The translations under genes and the position numbers were made by a program. 40,522 nt of DNA from contig NZ_JARFTR010000288.1 of assembly GCF_029167235.1 (NCBI RefSeq), positions 1 to 40,522 of the forward strand, read 5' to 3'. Numbering within the stretch: the first letter of the stretch is position 1; each line of letters opens with the position of its first letter. Under the pieces are notes generated by a model, which worked only from the letters and a program-made list of their open reading frames with translations, was not told where the DNA came from and searched no databases. Source of the stretch: Kamptonema sp. UHCC 0994 (GTDB lineage Bacteria > Cyanobacteriota > Cyanobacteriia > Cyanobacteriales > Microcoleaceae). Positions 24,961 through 33,624 of this stretch are shown here, piece by piece.

Positions 24961-26064
24961 ATGTACGCCGTTGAACTGGTTAATATTTCTAAGTGTTTTA
25001 AAGATTCCCGGAAAAAAGATTGCTTAGCTGTAGATAACATCAACTTGCAAATTACTGACGGGGAATTCTTTTCACTATTAGGGCCTTCTGGCTGTGGTAA
25101 AACTACTACTTTGCGAATGATTGCTGGCTTTGAAATCCCTACAACAGGCGAAATTTACATTCACGGGGAACCGATGAAAGATCGGCCTCCGTTTCACCGC
25201 CCAGTCAATACAGTTTTCCAAAATTATGCTTTATTTCCTCATTTAACTCTGGCTCAAAATGTAGCTTTTGGGCTAGAAATGGAGAATTTACCACGCCGAG
25301 AAATTCGGAATCGCGTTGCTGATACTTTGGCATTAGTGCAGTTAACTGATATGGAAAAGCGCTATCCACGTCAGTTATCAGGAGGACAGCAGCAGCGAGT
25401 AGCTTTAGCAAGAGCATTAGTAAAACAACCTTCTGTATTACTATTTGATGAACCGCTGGGAGCTCTGGATTTGAAGCTGCGGAAGGAAATGCAGACGGAA
25501 TTGAAACGGATGCAGCAAAAGTTAGGAATTACTTTTATTTATGTGACTCACGATCAGGAAGAAGCTTTAACGATGTCTGATAGAATTGCAGTGATATATG
25601 AAGGTCAGATACAACAAGTTGGGACACCTATTGATATTTATGAGTATCCGAAAACTCGCTTTATTGCTGATTTTATTGGGGAGACTAATTTCTTAACTGG
25701 GCGAGTAATTCAAACCTTGGCTGGTAAAGTTATCGTGTTGGTTGATGAACAGTTATCAGTATTAGTTACGGAAACAAAAGATATGCCAGTTGGTAAGGTT
25801 GTAACCTTGGTTGTGCGGCCGGAAAAGGCGACTATTTATCCTTCAGATTATGGGGTAGAAAATGCTTGGTTAGGAACGGTAGAAGATGAGGTTTATATTG
25901 GTACTGATACGCGGTATTCTGTGCGGTTGACGGATCGGAGTTCTGTGGTGGTTCGCAGACAGAATTTGCACCGAGATGATTTGCGGCGGTATGCGGTAGG
26001 TGATAGGGTGCGGGTGGTGGTTTCGCCGGAGAGTATTTGTATTTTGGAATCGGATAAGTATTAG
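24961..26064 (+). CDS. potA: Polyamine ABC transporter ATPase PotA
   Basis: The ATPase that energises the PotBC channel has 367 residues. It carries the Walker A motif GPSGCGKTT (41-49), a Q-loop (VFQNYALFPHLT), the signature LSGGQQQR (139-146), Walker B LLFDEPLGALD (160-170) and the H-loop YVTHDQEEA. The C-terminal part (about 240-367) is a TOBE-type regulatory domain typical of PotA. The gene lies downstream of potD behind a MITE-like element, so it may depend on its own promoter. It converges with hemA over a strong palindrome. Confidence 0.95.
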   Translation: MYAVELVNISKCFKDSRKKDCLAVDNINLQITDGEFFSLLGPSGCGKTTTLRMIAGFEIPTTGEIYIHGEPMKDRPPFHRPVNTVFQNYALFPHLTLAQNVAFGLEMENLPRREIRNRVADTLALVQLTDMEKRYPRQLSGGQQQRVALARALVKQPSVLLFDEPLGALDLKLRKEMQTELKRMQQKLGITFIYVTHDQEEALTMSDRIAVIYEGQIQQVGTPIDIYEYPKTRFIADFIGETNFLTGRVIQTLAGKVIVLVDEQLSVLVTETKDMPVGKVVTLVVRPEKATIYPSDYGVENAWLGTVEDEVYIGTDTRYSVRLTDRSSVVVRRQNLHRDDLRRYAVGDRVRVVVSPESICILESDKY

Positions 26065-26119
26065 ATTCTATCATGTTTTTAGTTTGAATTTTAAACAATT
26101 CAGAGGCTATCTAAATTAT

Positions 26120-26241
26120 AAGTAGCTGGACAAAAATAAACAATGTCATTGCGAGCCCAGCGAAGCAATCTCAAGGCGCAAGCGAATTGCTTCGCTGGGC
26201 TCGCAATGACATGACTACGTTTATTTTTGTCCGACTACTTA
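26120..26241. repeat. Long perfect palindrome between potA and hemA
   Basis: The outer arms AAGTAG-TGGACAAAAATAAAC and their complement enclose perfect 27-bp inner arms (26143-26169 and 26186-26212) containing TGTCATTGCGAGCCCAGCG. The inner arm resembles a REP-like repeat widespread in bacteria, and half of it appears at 9945-9970. It separates converging genes. Confidence 0.85.
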
Positions 26242-26251
26242 ACGCTGTAAA

Positions 26252-26273
26252 GTGGGCGCTATTGCGCCCACTC
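26252..26273 (-). terminator. Probable hemA terminator hairpin
   Basis: AGTGGGCGC and GCGCCCACT form a perfect 9-bp stem with a TATT loop, six bases beyond the hemA stop. The following minus-strand bases (TTTACAGCG) give only a weak T-tract. Confidence 0.5.
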
Positions 26274-26278
26274 TGCAT

Positions 26279-27565
26279 TTAACTGAACTGCTTACCCACA
26301 TCAAGATTGAAAAGCGTTTGCAAAGTCTGCATCGCTTGGCGGCGCACCTCAATATCTTGCTGTGCTCGCAACTGCACCATCGGATCGTGTAAAATTTTAT
26401 TCACAATCCCCCTGGTTAAAGCTTCAATCACTTCTTGATGTTTTTCTGCAAACTCAGAACCCAAACGAGACAAAGCCTTTTCTAACTCTTGTTCGCGAAT
26501 TGATTCGATCTTATCCCGCAGACAGCTAATAGTTGGAACGGTTTCCAAACTCCGCCACCAGACATCAAAGGCTTCTACTTCCTCTTCCAACAATCCCTCA
26601 GCTTCCTGAGCCATCTTGCGGCGAGTTTCATGATTTTGAGCTACAACAGCTTTCAGGTCATCTACATTAAACGACCTCACATTACGCAAGTCATTAACAT
26701 CAGCATCAACGTTGCGGGGAACGGAAATATCCACCAACATTAAATACTGATTCTGACCTAAAACTGCTTCTAATTTAGCTTTATTTAACAGCGGATCTGT
26801 TGCTGCTGTACTGGTAAAAACCAAATCCGATGCAGCAATAACTTGCATCATTTCCGACAGCGGATAAAGGTTTAACCGCGCTTCTTTAAACTGACTCGCT
26901 AATTCCTCAGCTCGTCGTACAGAACGGTTAATAATCGCAATTTCGCTAGCTCCTTTTGAGACCAAATGCTGCACCAAAAGCCGCGACATTTTGCCAGCAC
27001 CGAGAATAGCGATCTTACTTGATGCTAAATTTTGACCTTTCATGTGAGCTAATTCTGCCGCCGCAGAACTAATAGAAACAGCGCCAGTACCGATGCTAGT
27101 TTCGGTGCGAACTCGCTTGCCTGCGGTGAGCGCCTGCTTGAACAAGCGTTCTAAAATTCGGCTAATTCCTTTATACTGCTGTGCGAGTTTATGGGTTTGT
27201 TTCACCTGAGCTAAAATTTGCCCTTCTCCGAGCACTAAGCTATCGAGTCCTGCTGCAACTCGCATCAGGTGCATGACGGCATCTTCGTGCAGCAACATGA
27301 ATAGGTGAGGTCTTAAAGAAACGAGTGGCAATTTGCTTGACTCAGAAAGAAATTGAGTAACTTCTCTAATTCCCGGTTCTGTGTCGCTGGTGACAATATA
27401 AATCTCTAAGCGGTTACAAGTGCTGAGAATAGCAACTTCTTCAACGTGAGGATAACCGCAAAGTTGGGCGATCGCGCTTTCTATTTTTGTTTCTGGAATG
27501 CTCAGTTTTTCCCGAACTTCCACTGGCGCTGTTTTATGACTGAGACCTATGACTGCAATATTCAT
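26279..27565 (-). CDS. hemA: Glutamyl-tRNA reductase
   Basis: This enzyme makes glutamate-1-semialdehyde from Glu-tRNA, the first committed step of tetrapyrrole synthesis for heme, chlorophyll and bilins. The 428 residues are standard. It starts [20 protein letters not shown], carries the catalytic Cys50 ([11 protein letters not shown]), [20 protein letters not shown], a Rossmann NADPH-binding motif ([11 protein letters not shown], about residue 188) and a C-terminal dimerisation helix. The ATG is preceded by a TTGCTAATGGTTAA-type double array that replaces the ribosome-binding site. It is followed at its 3' side by a terminator hairpin. glpX lies upstream, 100 bases away on the same strand. 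Confidence 0.97.
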   Translation of the reverse strand: MNIAVIGLSHKTAPVEVREKLSIPETKIESAIAQLCGYPHVEEVAILSTCNRLEIYIVTSDTEPGIREVTQFLSESSKLPLVSLRPHLFMLLHEDAVMHLMRVAAGLDSLVLGEGQILAQVKQTHKLAQQYKGISRILERLFKQALTAGKRVRTETSIGTGAVSISSAAAELAHMKGQNLASSKIAILGAGKMSRLLVQHLVSKGASEIAIINRSVRRAEELASQFKEARLNLYPLSEMMQVIAASDLVFTSTAATDPLLNKAKLEAVLGQNQYLMLVDISVPRNVDADVNDLRNVRSFNVDDLKAVVAQNHETRRKMAQEAEGLLEEEVEAFDVWWRSLETVPTISCLRDKIESIREQELEKALSRLGSEFAEKHQEVIEALTRGIVNKILHDPMVQLRAQQDIEVRRQAMQTLQTLFNLDVGKQFS

Positions 27566-27665
27566 TTGCTAATGGTTAATTGCTAATGGTTAATTGCTAA
27601 TTTGTTAATTTGCTGGTTAACAGTTAACTGTTAACTGTTAACAGTTAACAGTTAACTGTTAAGAA
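27566..27665. repeat. Tandem and palindromic repeats, glpX-hemA spacer
   Basis: Two copies of a 14-mer (TTGCTAATGGTTAA type) adjoin the hemA start. A run of the palindromic heptamer GTTAACA/TGTTAAC (about 27615-27661) lies next to the glpX stop and can fold on itself. Confidence 0.8.
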
Positions 27666-28703
27666 TTACTTCAATTGCAGTGACTTCGGTTCATCAAACA
27701 TATGGATTGTATCCACAAACCGAGCTGTTTTTGACTGAGAAGAAATTACCAAACTTTGGGTACGTGCGCCGCCTGCAAAGAAGCGTACACCTTCCATCAG
27801 TGTGCCGGGAGTAATGCCACAGGCTGCAAACAAGACTGTTTCGCCAGAGGCCAGTTCTTCTGCGTTGTAAACTTTGTCTGGGTCTGTGATACCCATTTCT
27901 TTCAGCCGCTTAAGATTTCCCTCTTTACTTTCACCGATCAAGCCAGTTTTTACAACGTCTGGATCGTAGATAAGTTGACCTTGGAAGTGACCACCCAAAC
28001 AGCGCATCGCCGCTGCTGAGATTACGCCTTCAGGTGCAGCGCCAATTCCCATCAATGCGTGGATGTTTGTACCCGAAAATGCACAGGAAATCGCGGCGGA
28101 AACGTCACCATCGCTGATCAAGCGCACTCTTGCACCTGCTTCGCGAATTTCATTAATCAAGTCTTTGTGCCGGGGGCGATCCATTACTACCACCACCAAG
28201 TCGGAGATGGCGCGATTCATGCAATCTGAAATAATTTTCAGGTTTTCGGTGGCTGACTTGTTAATATCTACATGATTGCGGGCAACTGCTGGAGCTGCTA
28301 GCTTTTTCATGTAGAAATCTGGCGCTGCAAACAAACCACCTTTTTCGGAGATTGCTAGCACTGCCATTGACCCGTTTTGACCGTAGGCCACTAGGTTAGT
28401 GCCTTCGCAGGGGTCAACAGCGATGTCAATTTCCATCAGTTCATCGGGGTTACAAAAATCTTTGGCATTTTCCTGGGTACAAATGCCGACTTGTTCGCCG
28501 ATATAAAGCATGGGAGCATCGTCGCGTTCGCCTTCACCGATGACGATGCGGCCGCGCATATGAATTTTGTTCATGCGATCGCGCATGGCTGTCACAGCTA
28601 CCTGGTCGGCTTCATTCTTGTCGCCTTTACCCATCAAGCGAGATGACGCGATCGCAGCCAGCTCAACTACCTCAATAATCTCTAAACCGATTACATTATC
28701 CAC
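27666..28703 (-). CDS. glpX: Fructose-1,6-/sedoheptulose-1,7-bisphosphatase, class II
   Basis: This is the cyanobacterial Calvin-cycle bisphosphatase that acts on both substrates. I place the start at GTG 28703, not at the upstream ATG (28751). The GTG gives [20 protein letters not shown] and 345 residues, the usual length, and GGGAGGAT (about 28711-28718) is an excellent ribosome-binding site just before it. Diagnostic motifs are [38 protein letters not shown] and [20 protein letters not shown]. The C-terminal [10 protein letters not shown]-type segment is present ([17 protein letters not shown]). Upstream is a divergent thioredoxin gene, suggestive because the enzyme is often redox-sensitive, but that link is only inference. 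Confidence 0.95.
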   Translation of the reverse strand: MDNVIGLEIIEVVELAAIASSRLMGKGDKNEADQVAVTAMRDRMNKIHMRGRIVIGEGERDDAPMLYIGEQVGICTQENAKDFCNPDELMEIDIAVDPCEGTNLVAYGQNGSMAVLAISEKGGLFAAPDFYMKKLAAPAVARNHVDINKSATENLKIISDCMNRAISDLVVVVMDRPRHKDLINEIREAGARVRLISDGDVSAAISCAFSGTNIHALMGIGAAPEGVISAAAMRCLGGHFQGQLIYDPDVVKTGLIGESKEGNLKRLKEMGITDPDKVYNAEELASGETVLFAACGITPGTLMEGVRFFAGGARTQSLVISSQSKTARFVDTIHMFDEPKSLQLK

Positions 28704-28872
28704 GAAGTATATCCTCCCAATTAAGTCGTCCGTGCCTGTATTCTCTAGCACTCCCAGTGTTAAAGTCTATCAGAGGCGGGGATCTCGTTAACGTTGGGGT
28801 TTACTTCAGTTTGTGTTAAGTTTTGCTGCTGACTATGGATTAGCTGAGAAAACTGAGGAATCGAGACATAAG

Positions 28873-28881
28873 TGATATAAT
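28873..28881 (+). promoter_or_regulatory. Extended -10 box of thioredoxin gene
   Basis: TGATATAAT (28873-28881) matches the extended -10 form TGnTATAAT and lies about 50 bases upstream of the start at 28933. No good -35 is visible. Confidence 0.45.
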
Positions 28882-28932
28882 ATACAGTCCGAGATCGGTG
28901 TGTTTCCAGCGGTACTGTCAGATTGGAGAGCC

Positions 28933-29259
28933 ATGAGCAGCAGCGTTTTAGTCATTAGCGACGAGCAATTTGAAACCGAAGTTTTGAAAGCAGAGCAACC
29001 TGTTCTAGCATATTTTTGGGCTGCTTGGTGCGGCCCTTGTAAGTTGGTTGCACCTGCTGTGGAGTGGGTAGCGTCGGAGTATAGCGATCGCCTCAAGGTC
29101 GTTAAGATGGAAATAGACCCCAATCCCATTGCCGTTAAGCAGTATAAAGTTGAAGGAGTCCCCGCTCTAAGGCTGTTTAAAGACTCTGAGGTAATTGCCA
29201 CCTTTGAGGGAGCTATTACTAAGCAAAAGTTAGCTAGTCTTCTTGAGGAACACTTGTAA
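28933..29259 (+). CDS. Thioredoxin
   Basis: The 108-residue protein has the classic active site WAAWCGPCKLVAP (Cys-Gly-Pro-Cys about residues 34-37) and the cis-proline loop VEGVPALRLF. I start at the ATG at 28933 (MSSSVLVISDEQFE), which has GGAGAG in front. The ATG at 28900 adds 11 residues without support. It is upstream of, and on the same strand as, the DAP-aminotransferase-like gene, separated by about 190 bases of heptamer repeats. It diverges from glpX. A general dithiol-disulfide role is expected; the target protein is unknown. Confidence 0.93.
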   Translation: MSSSVLVISDEQFETEVLKAEQPVLAYFWAAWCGPCKLVAPAVEWVASEYSDRLKVVKMEIDPNPIAVKQYKVEGVPALRLFKDSEVIATFEGAITKQKLASLLEEHL

Positions 29260-29262
29260 GAG

Positions 29263-29441
29263 AAATTAAAAATTAAAAATTAAAAATTAAAAATGATATT
29301 TTGGGTCGGCGGTAGTGTCTACCAACATTTTTGATTTTTAATTTGTTTTTTTTAACCATAACAACCAACAACTAACAACTAACAACTAACAACTAACAAC
29401 CAACAACCAACAACTAACAACCAACAACTAACAACTAACAA
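29263..29441. repeat. Heptamer arrays before dapL-like gene
   Basis: A short AAAAATT array (29263-29293) is followed by a long AACTAAC/CAACAAC mixed array (29363-29441) that ends nine bases before the ATG at 29451. Only AAATTAATATT separates array and start, so no Shine-Dalgarno sequence is visible. Confidence 0.85.
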
Positions 29442-29450
29442 ATTAATATT

Positions 29451-30647
29451 ATGCAATTTGCTAAACGTTTAGACGCTATGAGAGCGAATGTATTTGCTGA
29501 TATGGATCGGGCGAAGGCATTAGCTAGGGCGGCGGGACAGGAGACAATTGATTTGTCTCTGGGTTCTTCTGATTTGCCAACGGCGCAGAATGTCATAGAT
29601 GCGATCGCAGAGTCTTTATCTGATAGCAGCACTCATGGCTATTTACTCTTTAACGGAACTAAAGCTTTTCGAGAAGCAGCGGCGAATTGGTACGCCCAGA
29701 AATTCGGTATTCAAGTTAACCCTGAAACTGAAGTTTTACCTTTAATTGGTTCTCAGGAAGGGACGGCTCATTTACCCTTAGCAGTGCTAAACCCCGGAGA
29801 TTTTGCCTTGTTGCTCGATCCCGGTTATCCTTCTCATGCAGGCGGTGTTTACTTAGCTTCAGGTCAGATTTATCCAATGCCATTGTGGGCGGAGAATGGC
29901 TTTTTACCTGTATTTGAGGAGATTCCGGCTGCGGTACTCGCACAGTCGAGGATGATGGTGTTGAGCTATCCTCATAATCCTACAACTGCGATCGCACCTC
30001 TCTCTTTTTTCCAAAAAGCCGTTGCCTTTTGTCAGGAACACGATCTAGTTTTAGTTCACGATTTCCCTTATGTCGATTTAGTATTTTCAGAGGAGTTATC
30101 CCGTTGCGACACCGCCCCTTCCATTTTACAAGCTGACCCCGAAAAAAGCGTTTCTATTGAGTTTTTCACCCTTTCCAAATCCTACAACATGGGGGGGTTT
30201 CGAGTCGGATATGCGATTGGAAATGCTCAGTTAATAGAGGCGTTGCGAAAGGTGAAAGCTGCGATTGACTTCAACCAGTACCGAGGAATTTTGAACGGCG
30301 CGATCGCAGCATTAACGGGCCCCCAAGATCGTGTCACGACAACAGTTGAAACCTTCCGCCAGCGCCGGGATGCCTTTGTAGCAGCACTTCATAGTATAGG
30401 CTGGCAAGTACCTGAGCCTGTGGCTACTATGTATGTATGGGCTAAACTACCTGAGCCTTGGAATCAAGATTCTATCAAATTTTGTATGGAATTAGTACAA
30501 AAAACAGGAGTAGCAGTTTCACCAGGTGCAGGTTTTGGTAAGGCAGGAGAAGGCTATGTTAGATTTGCCCTAGTAGAGCCGCCAGCAGTTTTGGAGTTAG
30601 CCGCAGCTAAAATTGGCAAATTCCTAAGCGTTTACTCAGATTTCTAA
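29451..30647 (+). CDS. dapL: LL-diaminopimelate aminotransferase-like enzyme
   Basis: This is a class I/II PLP aminotransferase of 398 residues. It has IDLSLGSSDLPTAQNVIDAI, GSQEGTAHLPLAVLNPGDF, YPHNPTTAIAP, HDFPYVDLVF and the PLP lysine in FTLSKSYNMGGFRVGYAIGN, with RFALV near the end. The N-terminus (MQFAKRLDAMRANVFADMDR) and these motifs match my memory of cyanobacterial DapL, which makes LL-diaminopimelate for lysine and peptidoglycan in one step. I cannot exclude another aspartate-family aminotransferase of this subgroup. The start is close to a heptamer array without a ribosome-binding site. The TPR gene follows 13 bases after the stop and may be co-transcribed. Confidence 0.82.
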   Translation: MQFAKRLDAMRANVFADMDRAKALARAAGQETIDLSLGSSDLPTAQNVIDAIAESLSDSSTHGYLLFNGTKAFREAAANWYAQKFGIQVNPETEVLPLIGSQEGTAHLPLAVLNPGDFALLLDPGYPSHAGGVYLASGQIYPMPLWAENGFLPVFEEIPAAVLAQSRMMVLSYPHNPTTAIAPLSFFQKAVAFCQEHDLVLVHDFPYVDLVFSEELSRCDTAPSILQADPEKSVSIEFFTLSKSYNMGGFRVGYAIGNAQLIEALRKVKAAIDFNQYRGILNGAIAALTGPQDRVTTTVETFRQRRDAFVAALHSIGWQVPEPVATMYVWAKLPEPWNQDSIKFCMELVQKTGVAVSPGAGFGKAGEGYVRFALVEPPAVLELAAAKIGKFLSVYSDF

Positions 30648-30660
30648 ATGGTGAGGCAAT

Positions 30661-31869
30661 TTGATTTTACAGAGGTCAAATACTTTGGAAAAATTAGCTA
30701 CCATAGAAAAGCCGATCGCTTCTGGGAATAAAGCAGCCATAGAAACCACACCCCACAATCCTCAAGCCTGTTACGACCAGGGCAATGCTCTGGTAGAATT
30801 AGGACGCTTCCAAGATGCGATCGCGTCTTGGACTCAAGCTGTCGAACTCGATCCTGACTTTTATGAAGCATGGTACAATCGCGGCGTAGCCCAGAGAAAA
30901 CTGGGACGCAATCAAGAGGCGATCGCGGACTATGATAAAAGTCTGGAAATTAAACCAGAGAATCCTGAAGCTTGGTACAATCGAGCTAATGCTCTGAGAA
31001 GTTTAGAGCGATTTGAAGAAGCGATCGCTGACTACGACAAAGCTTTACAGTTAAGACCAGACTACTACGAGGCTTGGTCAAATCGCGGCAATACTTTCGT
31101 CAACCTAGAACGGAATGAAGAGGCGATCGCAGACTATGACAAAGCTTTAGCAATTAGACTAGATTACTACGAAGCCTGGTATAACCGAGGCATGGCATTG
31201 AAAAGTTTAGGAAAATTCGCAGAAGCGATCGCCTCCTACGACCAAAGCTTAGAAATCAGACCTAACTTACATCAAGCATGGTATAATCGCGGTTTAGCAC
31301 TGGCCAACTTAGAGAAATTTGCAGAAGCGATCGCCTCCTACGACAAAACTTTAGAACTCAAACCCAACGCCTGGGAAGTTTGGAACAAAAGAGGAACAGC
31401 TTTAATCCAGTCAGGAGAATTACAAGAAGCGATCGCATCCTGGGATCGAGCCGTTGAACTCAAACCAGACTATCACGAAGCCTGGTACAATCGCGGTTTA
31501 GCACTAGCCAACTTAGAGAAATTTGCAGAAGCGATCGCCTCTTGGGACAAAAGCCTAGAATTCCACCCACAGAACCGCGAAGCTTGGTACAATCGGGCAA
31601 TAGCCCTCAGCAAATTGGAGCGAATAGAAGAAGCGATCGCTTCCTACAACAAAGTTCTAGAAATCAAACCCGACGATGCCGCCGCACTTTATCACAAAGC
31701 AGGCTTGTACTGCCAACAAAACAACATAGACAGCGCGATCGAAAACCTCCAATACGCGATCGCACTCAATCCCAAAAAATATCGCAAATTGTGCAAAACT
31801 GACTCAAAGTTTCATAAACTACAGAAAGATGTGCGATTTGTCGATTTAACTCAAAATAAAGCTAATTGA
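30661..31869 (+). CDS. Tetratricopeptide repeat protein
   Basis: The 402-residue protein consists almost entirely of about ten 34-residue TPRs (residues about 38-380; units like AIASYDKALEIKPDYYEAWY NRG). TPRs form a superhelix that binds partner proteins. No enzyme domain or signal peptide is present. Each unit is encoded so that its AIA (GCG-ATC-GCx) is a HIP1 octamer, and nine perfect HIP1 sites lie exactly 102 bp apart (30817 to 31633). The start is TTG at 30661 with GGTGAGG eight bases before. An ATG at 30648 is out of frame. It follows the dapL-like gene after 13 bases and precedes the carboxypeptidase gene by 55 bases. Function unknown. Confidence 0.85.
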   Translation: MILQRSNTLEKLATIEKPIASGNKAAIETTPHNPQACYDQGNALVELGRFQDAIASWTQAVELDPDFYEAWYNRGVAQRKLGRNQEAIADYDKSLEIKPENPEAWYNRANALRSLERFEEAIADYDKALQLRPDYYEAWSNRGNTFVNLERNEEAIADYDKALAIRLDYYEAWYNRGMALKSLGKFAEAIASYDQSLEIRPNLHQAWYNRGLALANLEKFAEAIASYDKTLELKPNAWEVWNKRGTALIQSGELQEAIASWDRAVELKPDYHEAWYNRGLALANLEKFAEAIASWDKSLEFHPQNREAWYNRAIALSKLERIEEAIASYNKVLEIKPDDAAALYHKAGLYCQQNNIDSAIENLQYAIALNPKKYRKLCKTDSKFHKLQKDVRFVDLTQNKAN

Positions 31870-31924
31870 AATAGAAGAATGCCACAAATACAATGGCATT
31901 ACTGAGCACCCGTACCCCCAAATC

Positions 31925-33448
31925 ATGCACGCACTCGACCAAACCGAAGCAAAATTCGCTCTCCTCAAAACGCGCCTGAGCGAAATTAGTGACATCGAAT
32001 CAGCCGCAGCCGTGCTGCACTGGGATCAGGCAACATATATGCCAGTGGGAGGAGCCAATGCTAGAGGCCGCCAACTGGCAACCCTCAAACAAATTAGCCA
32101 CGAAAAATTCATCGATCCCGCCATCGGACAACTGCTAGAAGATTTGCGACCCTGCGAAGCCAGCCTACCCTACGACTCTACCGCAGCCAGTCTGATCCGC
32201 ATAGCCCGCAAAGATTACGATCGCGCCGCACGAGTCCCCTCAGAATTCATGGCCAAATTCTCCCGCCACCAAGCCGCCTGCTACGAAGCTTGGGCCAAAG
32301 CTAAGGCAGAGAACAACTTCGCCGCCGTAGAGCCCTATTTGGAAAAAACTTTAGAATTAAGTCAAGAATATAGCGACTTTTTCCCCGACAACGAACATAT
32401 CGCTGACCCGCTAATCGACTTAAGCGACTGCGGAATGACAGTTGCCAAACTCCGACCATTGTTTGCCGAATTACGTCAGGAATTAGTACCAATTGTAGAC
32501 GCGATCGCCTCCCAACCGCCTACAGACGACTCCTGTTTACACCAAGATTTTCCCGAAAGTCAACAGTTAGAATTCTGTCGCACAATCATAGAACGCATTG
32601 GTTTTGATTTTAAACGAGGACGGCAAGATAAAAGTCTGCACCCATTTATGACCAACTTTTCCATAGACGACGTGCGAATTACTGCCCGCATCTATGAAAA
32701 CAACATCGCTCAAGCACTTTTTAGCACTATCCATGAAATGGGACACGCCCTTTATGAATTGGGCAATTCTCCTGAATTTGAAAGCACACCTCTGGCCGGC
32801 GGTATTTCTTCCGGTGTCCACGAAAGTCAGTCCCGATTATGGGAAAATTTAGTAGGTCACAGTCGCGGTTTTTGGGAGTGCTTCTATCCACAGTTGCAAG
32901 GCGTATTCTTAAGACAATTAGGCCAGGTTTCTATCAATACATTTTATCGAGCGATTAATAAGGTAGAGCGATCGCTGATCCGCACTGATGCTGACGAAGT
33001 AACCTACAACCTCCACGTCATGATCCGCTTTGACTTGGAATTAGCACTGCTAGAAGGAAAAATAGCAGTTCGCGATCTCCCCGAAGCCTGGAATGAACGT
33101 TACAGAAGTGACCTTGGTTTAGTACCCACCAGCGATAGCATTGGAGTCATGCAGGATGTCCACTGGTATGTAGCGACGATTGGAGGAATGTTCCAAGGTT
33201 ATGCCCTTGGTAATTTGATCGGTGCTCAATTTTACGAAGCCGCCGTTAAATTCGATCCAGAAATTCCCGTTGAAATTGAGCAAGGAAACTTTAGTTTACT
33301 ACACAACTGGCTGAAAGAAAACATCTATCAGCACGGCCGCAAATACACCGCCGCTGAACTGATGGAGCGCGTTACAGGTTCACCCTTAACGATCGAACCC
33401 TTTATACGTTACATTCGGCAAAAATATGGGGATTTTTATTCCCTTTGA
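31925..33448 (+). CDS. M32 metallocarboxypeptidase (Taq type)
   Basis: This is a zinc-dependent carboxypeptidase of 507 residues, the usual length for the family. The metal site is His270-Glu271-x-x-His274 (STIHEMGHALYELG) with the third ligand Glu300 (SGVHESQSRLWENLVG). Other family segments are VLHWDQATYMPVGGANARG, DDVRITARIYENN, VTYNLHVMIRFDLELALLEG and a late DVHWYVATIGGMFQGYALGN. It removes C-terminal amino acids from peptides and is probably cytoplasmic, since no signal peptide is seen. The hairpin AACCGCTTTCAGCGGTT (33461-33477) follows the stop and may terminate it. Confidence 0.95.
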   Translation: MHALDQTEAKFALLKTRLSEISDIESAAAVLHWDQATYMPVGGANARGRQLATLKQISHEKFIDPAIGQLLEDLRPCEASLPYDSTAASLIRIARKDYDRAARVPSEFMAKFSRHQAACYEAWAKAKAENNFAAVEPYLEKTLELSQEYSDFFPDNEHIADPLIDLSDCGMTVAKLRPLFAELRQELVPIVDAIASQPPTDDSCLHQDFPESQQLEFCRTIIERIGFDFKRGRQDKSLHPFMTNFSIDDVRITARIYENNIAQALFSTIHEMGHALYELGNSPEFESTPLAGGISSGVHESQSRLWENLVGHSRGFWECFYPQLQGVFLRQLGQVSINTFYRAINKVERSLIRTDADEVTYNLHVMIRFDLELALLEGKIAVRDLPEAWNERYRSDLGLVPTSDSIGVMQDVHWYVATIGGMFQGYALGNLIGAQFYEAAVKFDPEIPVEIEQGNFSLLHNWLKENIYQHGRKYTAAELMERVTGSPLTIEPFIRYIRQKYGDFYSL

Positions 33449-33477
33449 GGAATTATAGCAACCGCTTTCAGCGGTTA

Positions 33478-33540
33478 GGGGCTAGGGGCTAGGGGCTAGG
33501 GGCTAGGGAAAGAAGGGAAAGAAGGGAAAGAAGGGAAAGT
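33478..33540. repeat. GGGGCTA heptamer and GAAAGAAGG nonamer arrays
   Basis: About four GGGGCTA units (33478-33507) run into about three GAAAGAAGG units (33508-33538). A nine-base unit makes the second array different from the heptamers elsewhere. There is no coding function. Confidence 0.8.
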
Positions 33541-33555
33541 GCTTAAGTTCTGCTC

Positions 33556-33585
33556 TTGATCTTTTCCAAGAGTGGTGTATATAAT
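33556..33585 (+). promoter_or_regulatory. Sigma-70 promoter of small gene
   Basis: TTGATC (33556-33561) and TATAAT (33580-33585) are 18 bases apart. They direct transcription towards the small ORF at 33625, about 40 bases downstream. Confidence 0.55.
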
Positions 33586-33624
33586 AAAAAAAGCTATACA
33601 GCTTAGCTTAAAAAGGACAAACTT

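Noticed and set aside
28704-28751. N-terminal extension of GlpX from ATG 28751
   Set aside because: A GTG at 28703 with an excellent GGGAGG site gives the standard 345-residue protein, and the extension is atypical.
28833-29201. Minus-strand frame over the thioredoxin gene
   Set aside because: The WCGPC thioredoxin frame is clearly the coding one, and the antisense frame has no features.
30817-31640. HIP1 sites as operators
   Set aside because: GCGATCGC is the general HIP1 octamer found throughout the window, mostly inside genes, so single sites are not evidence for regulation.
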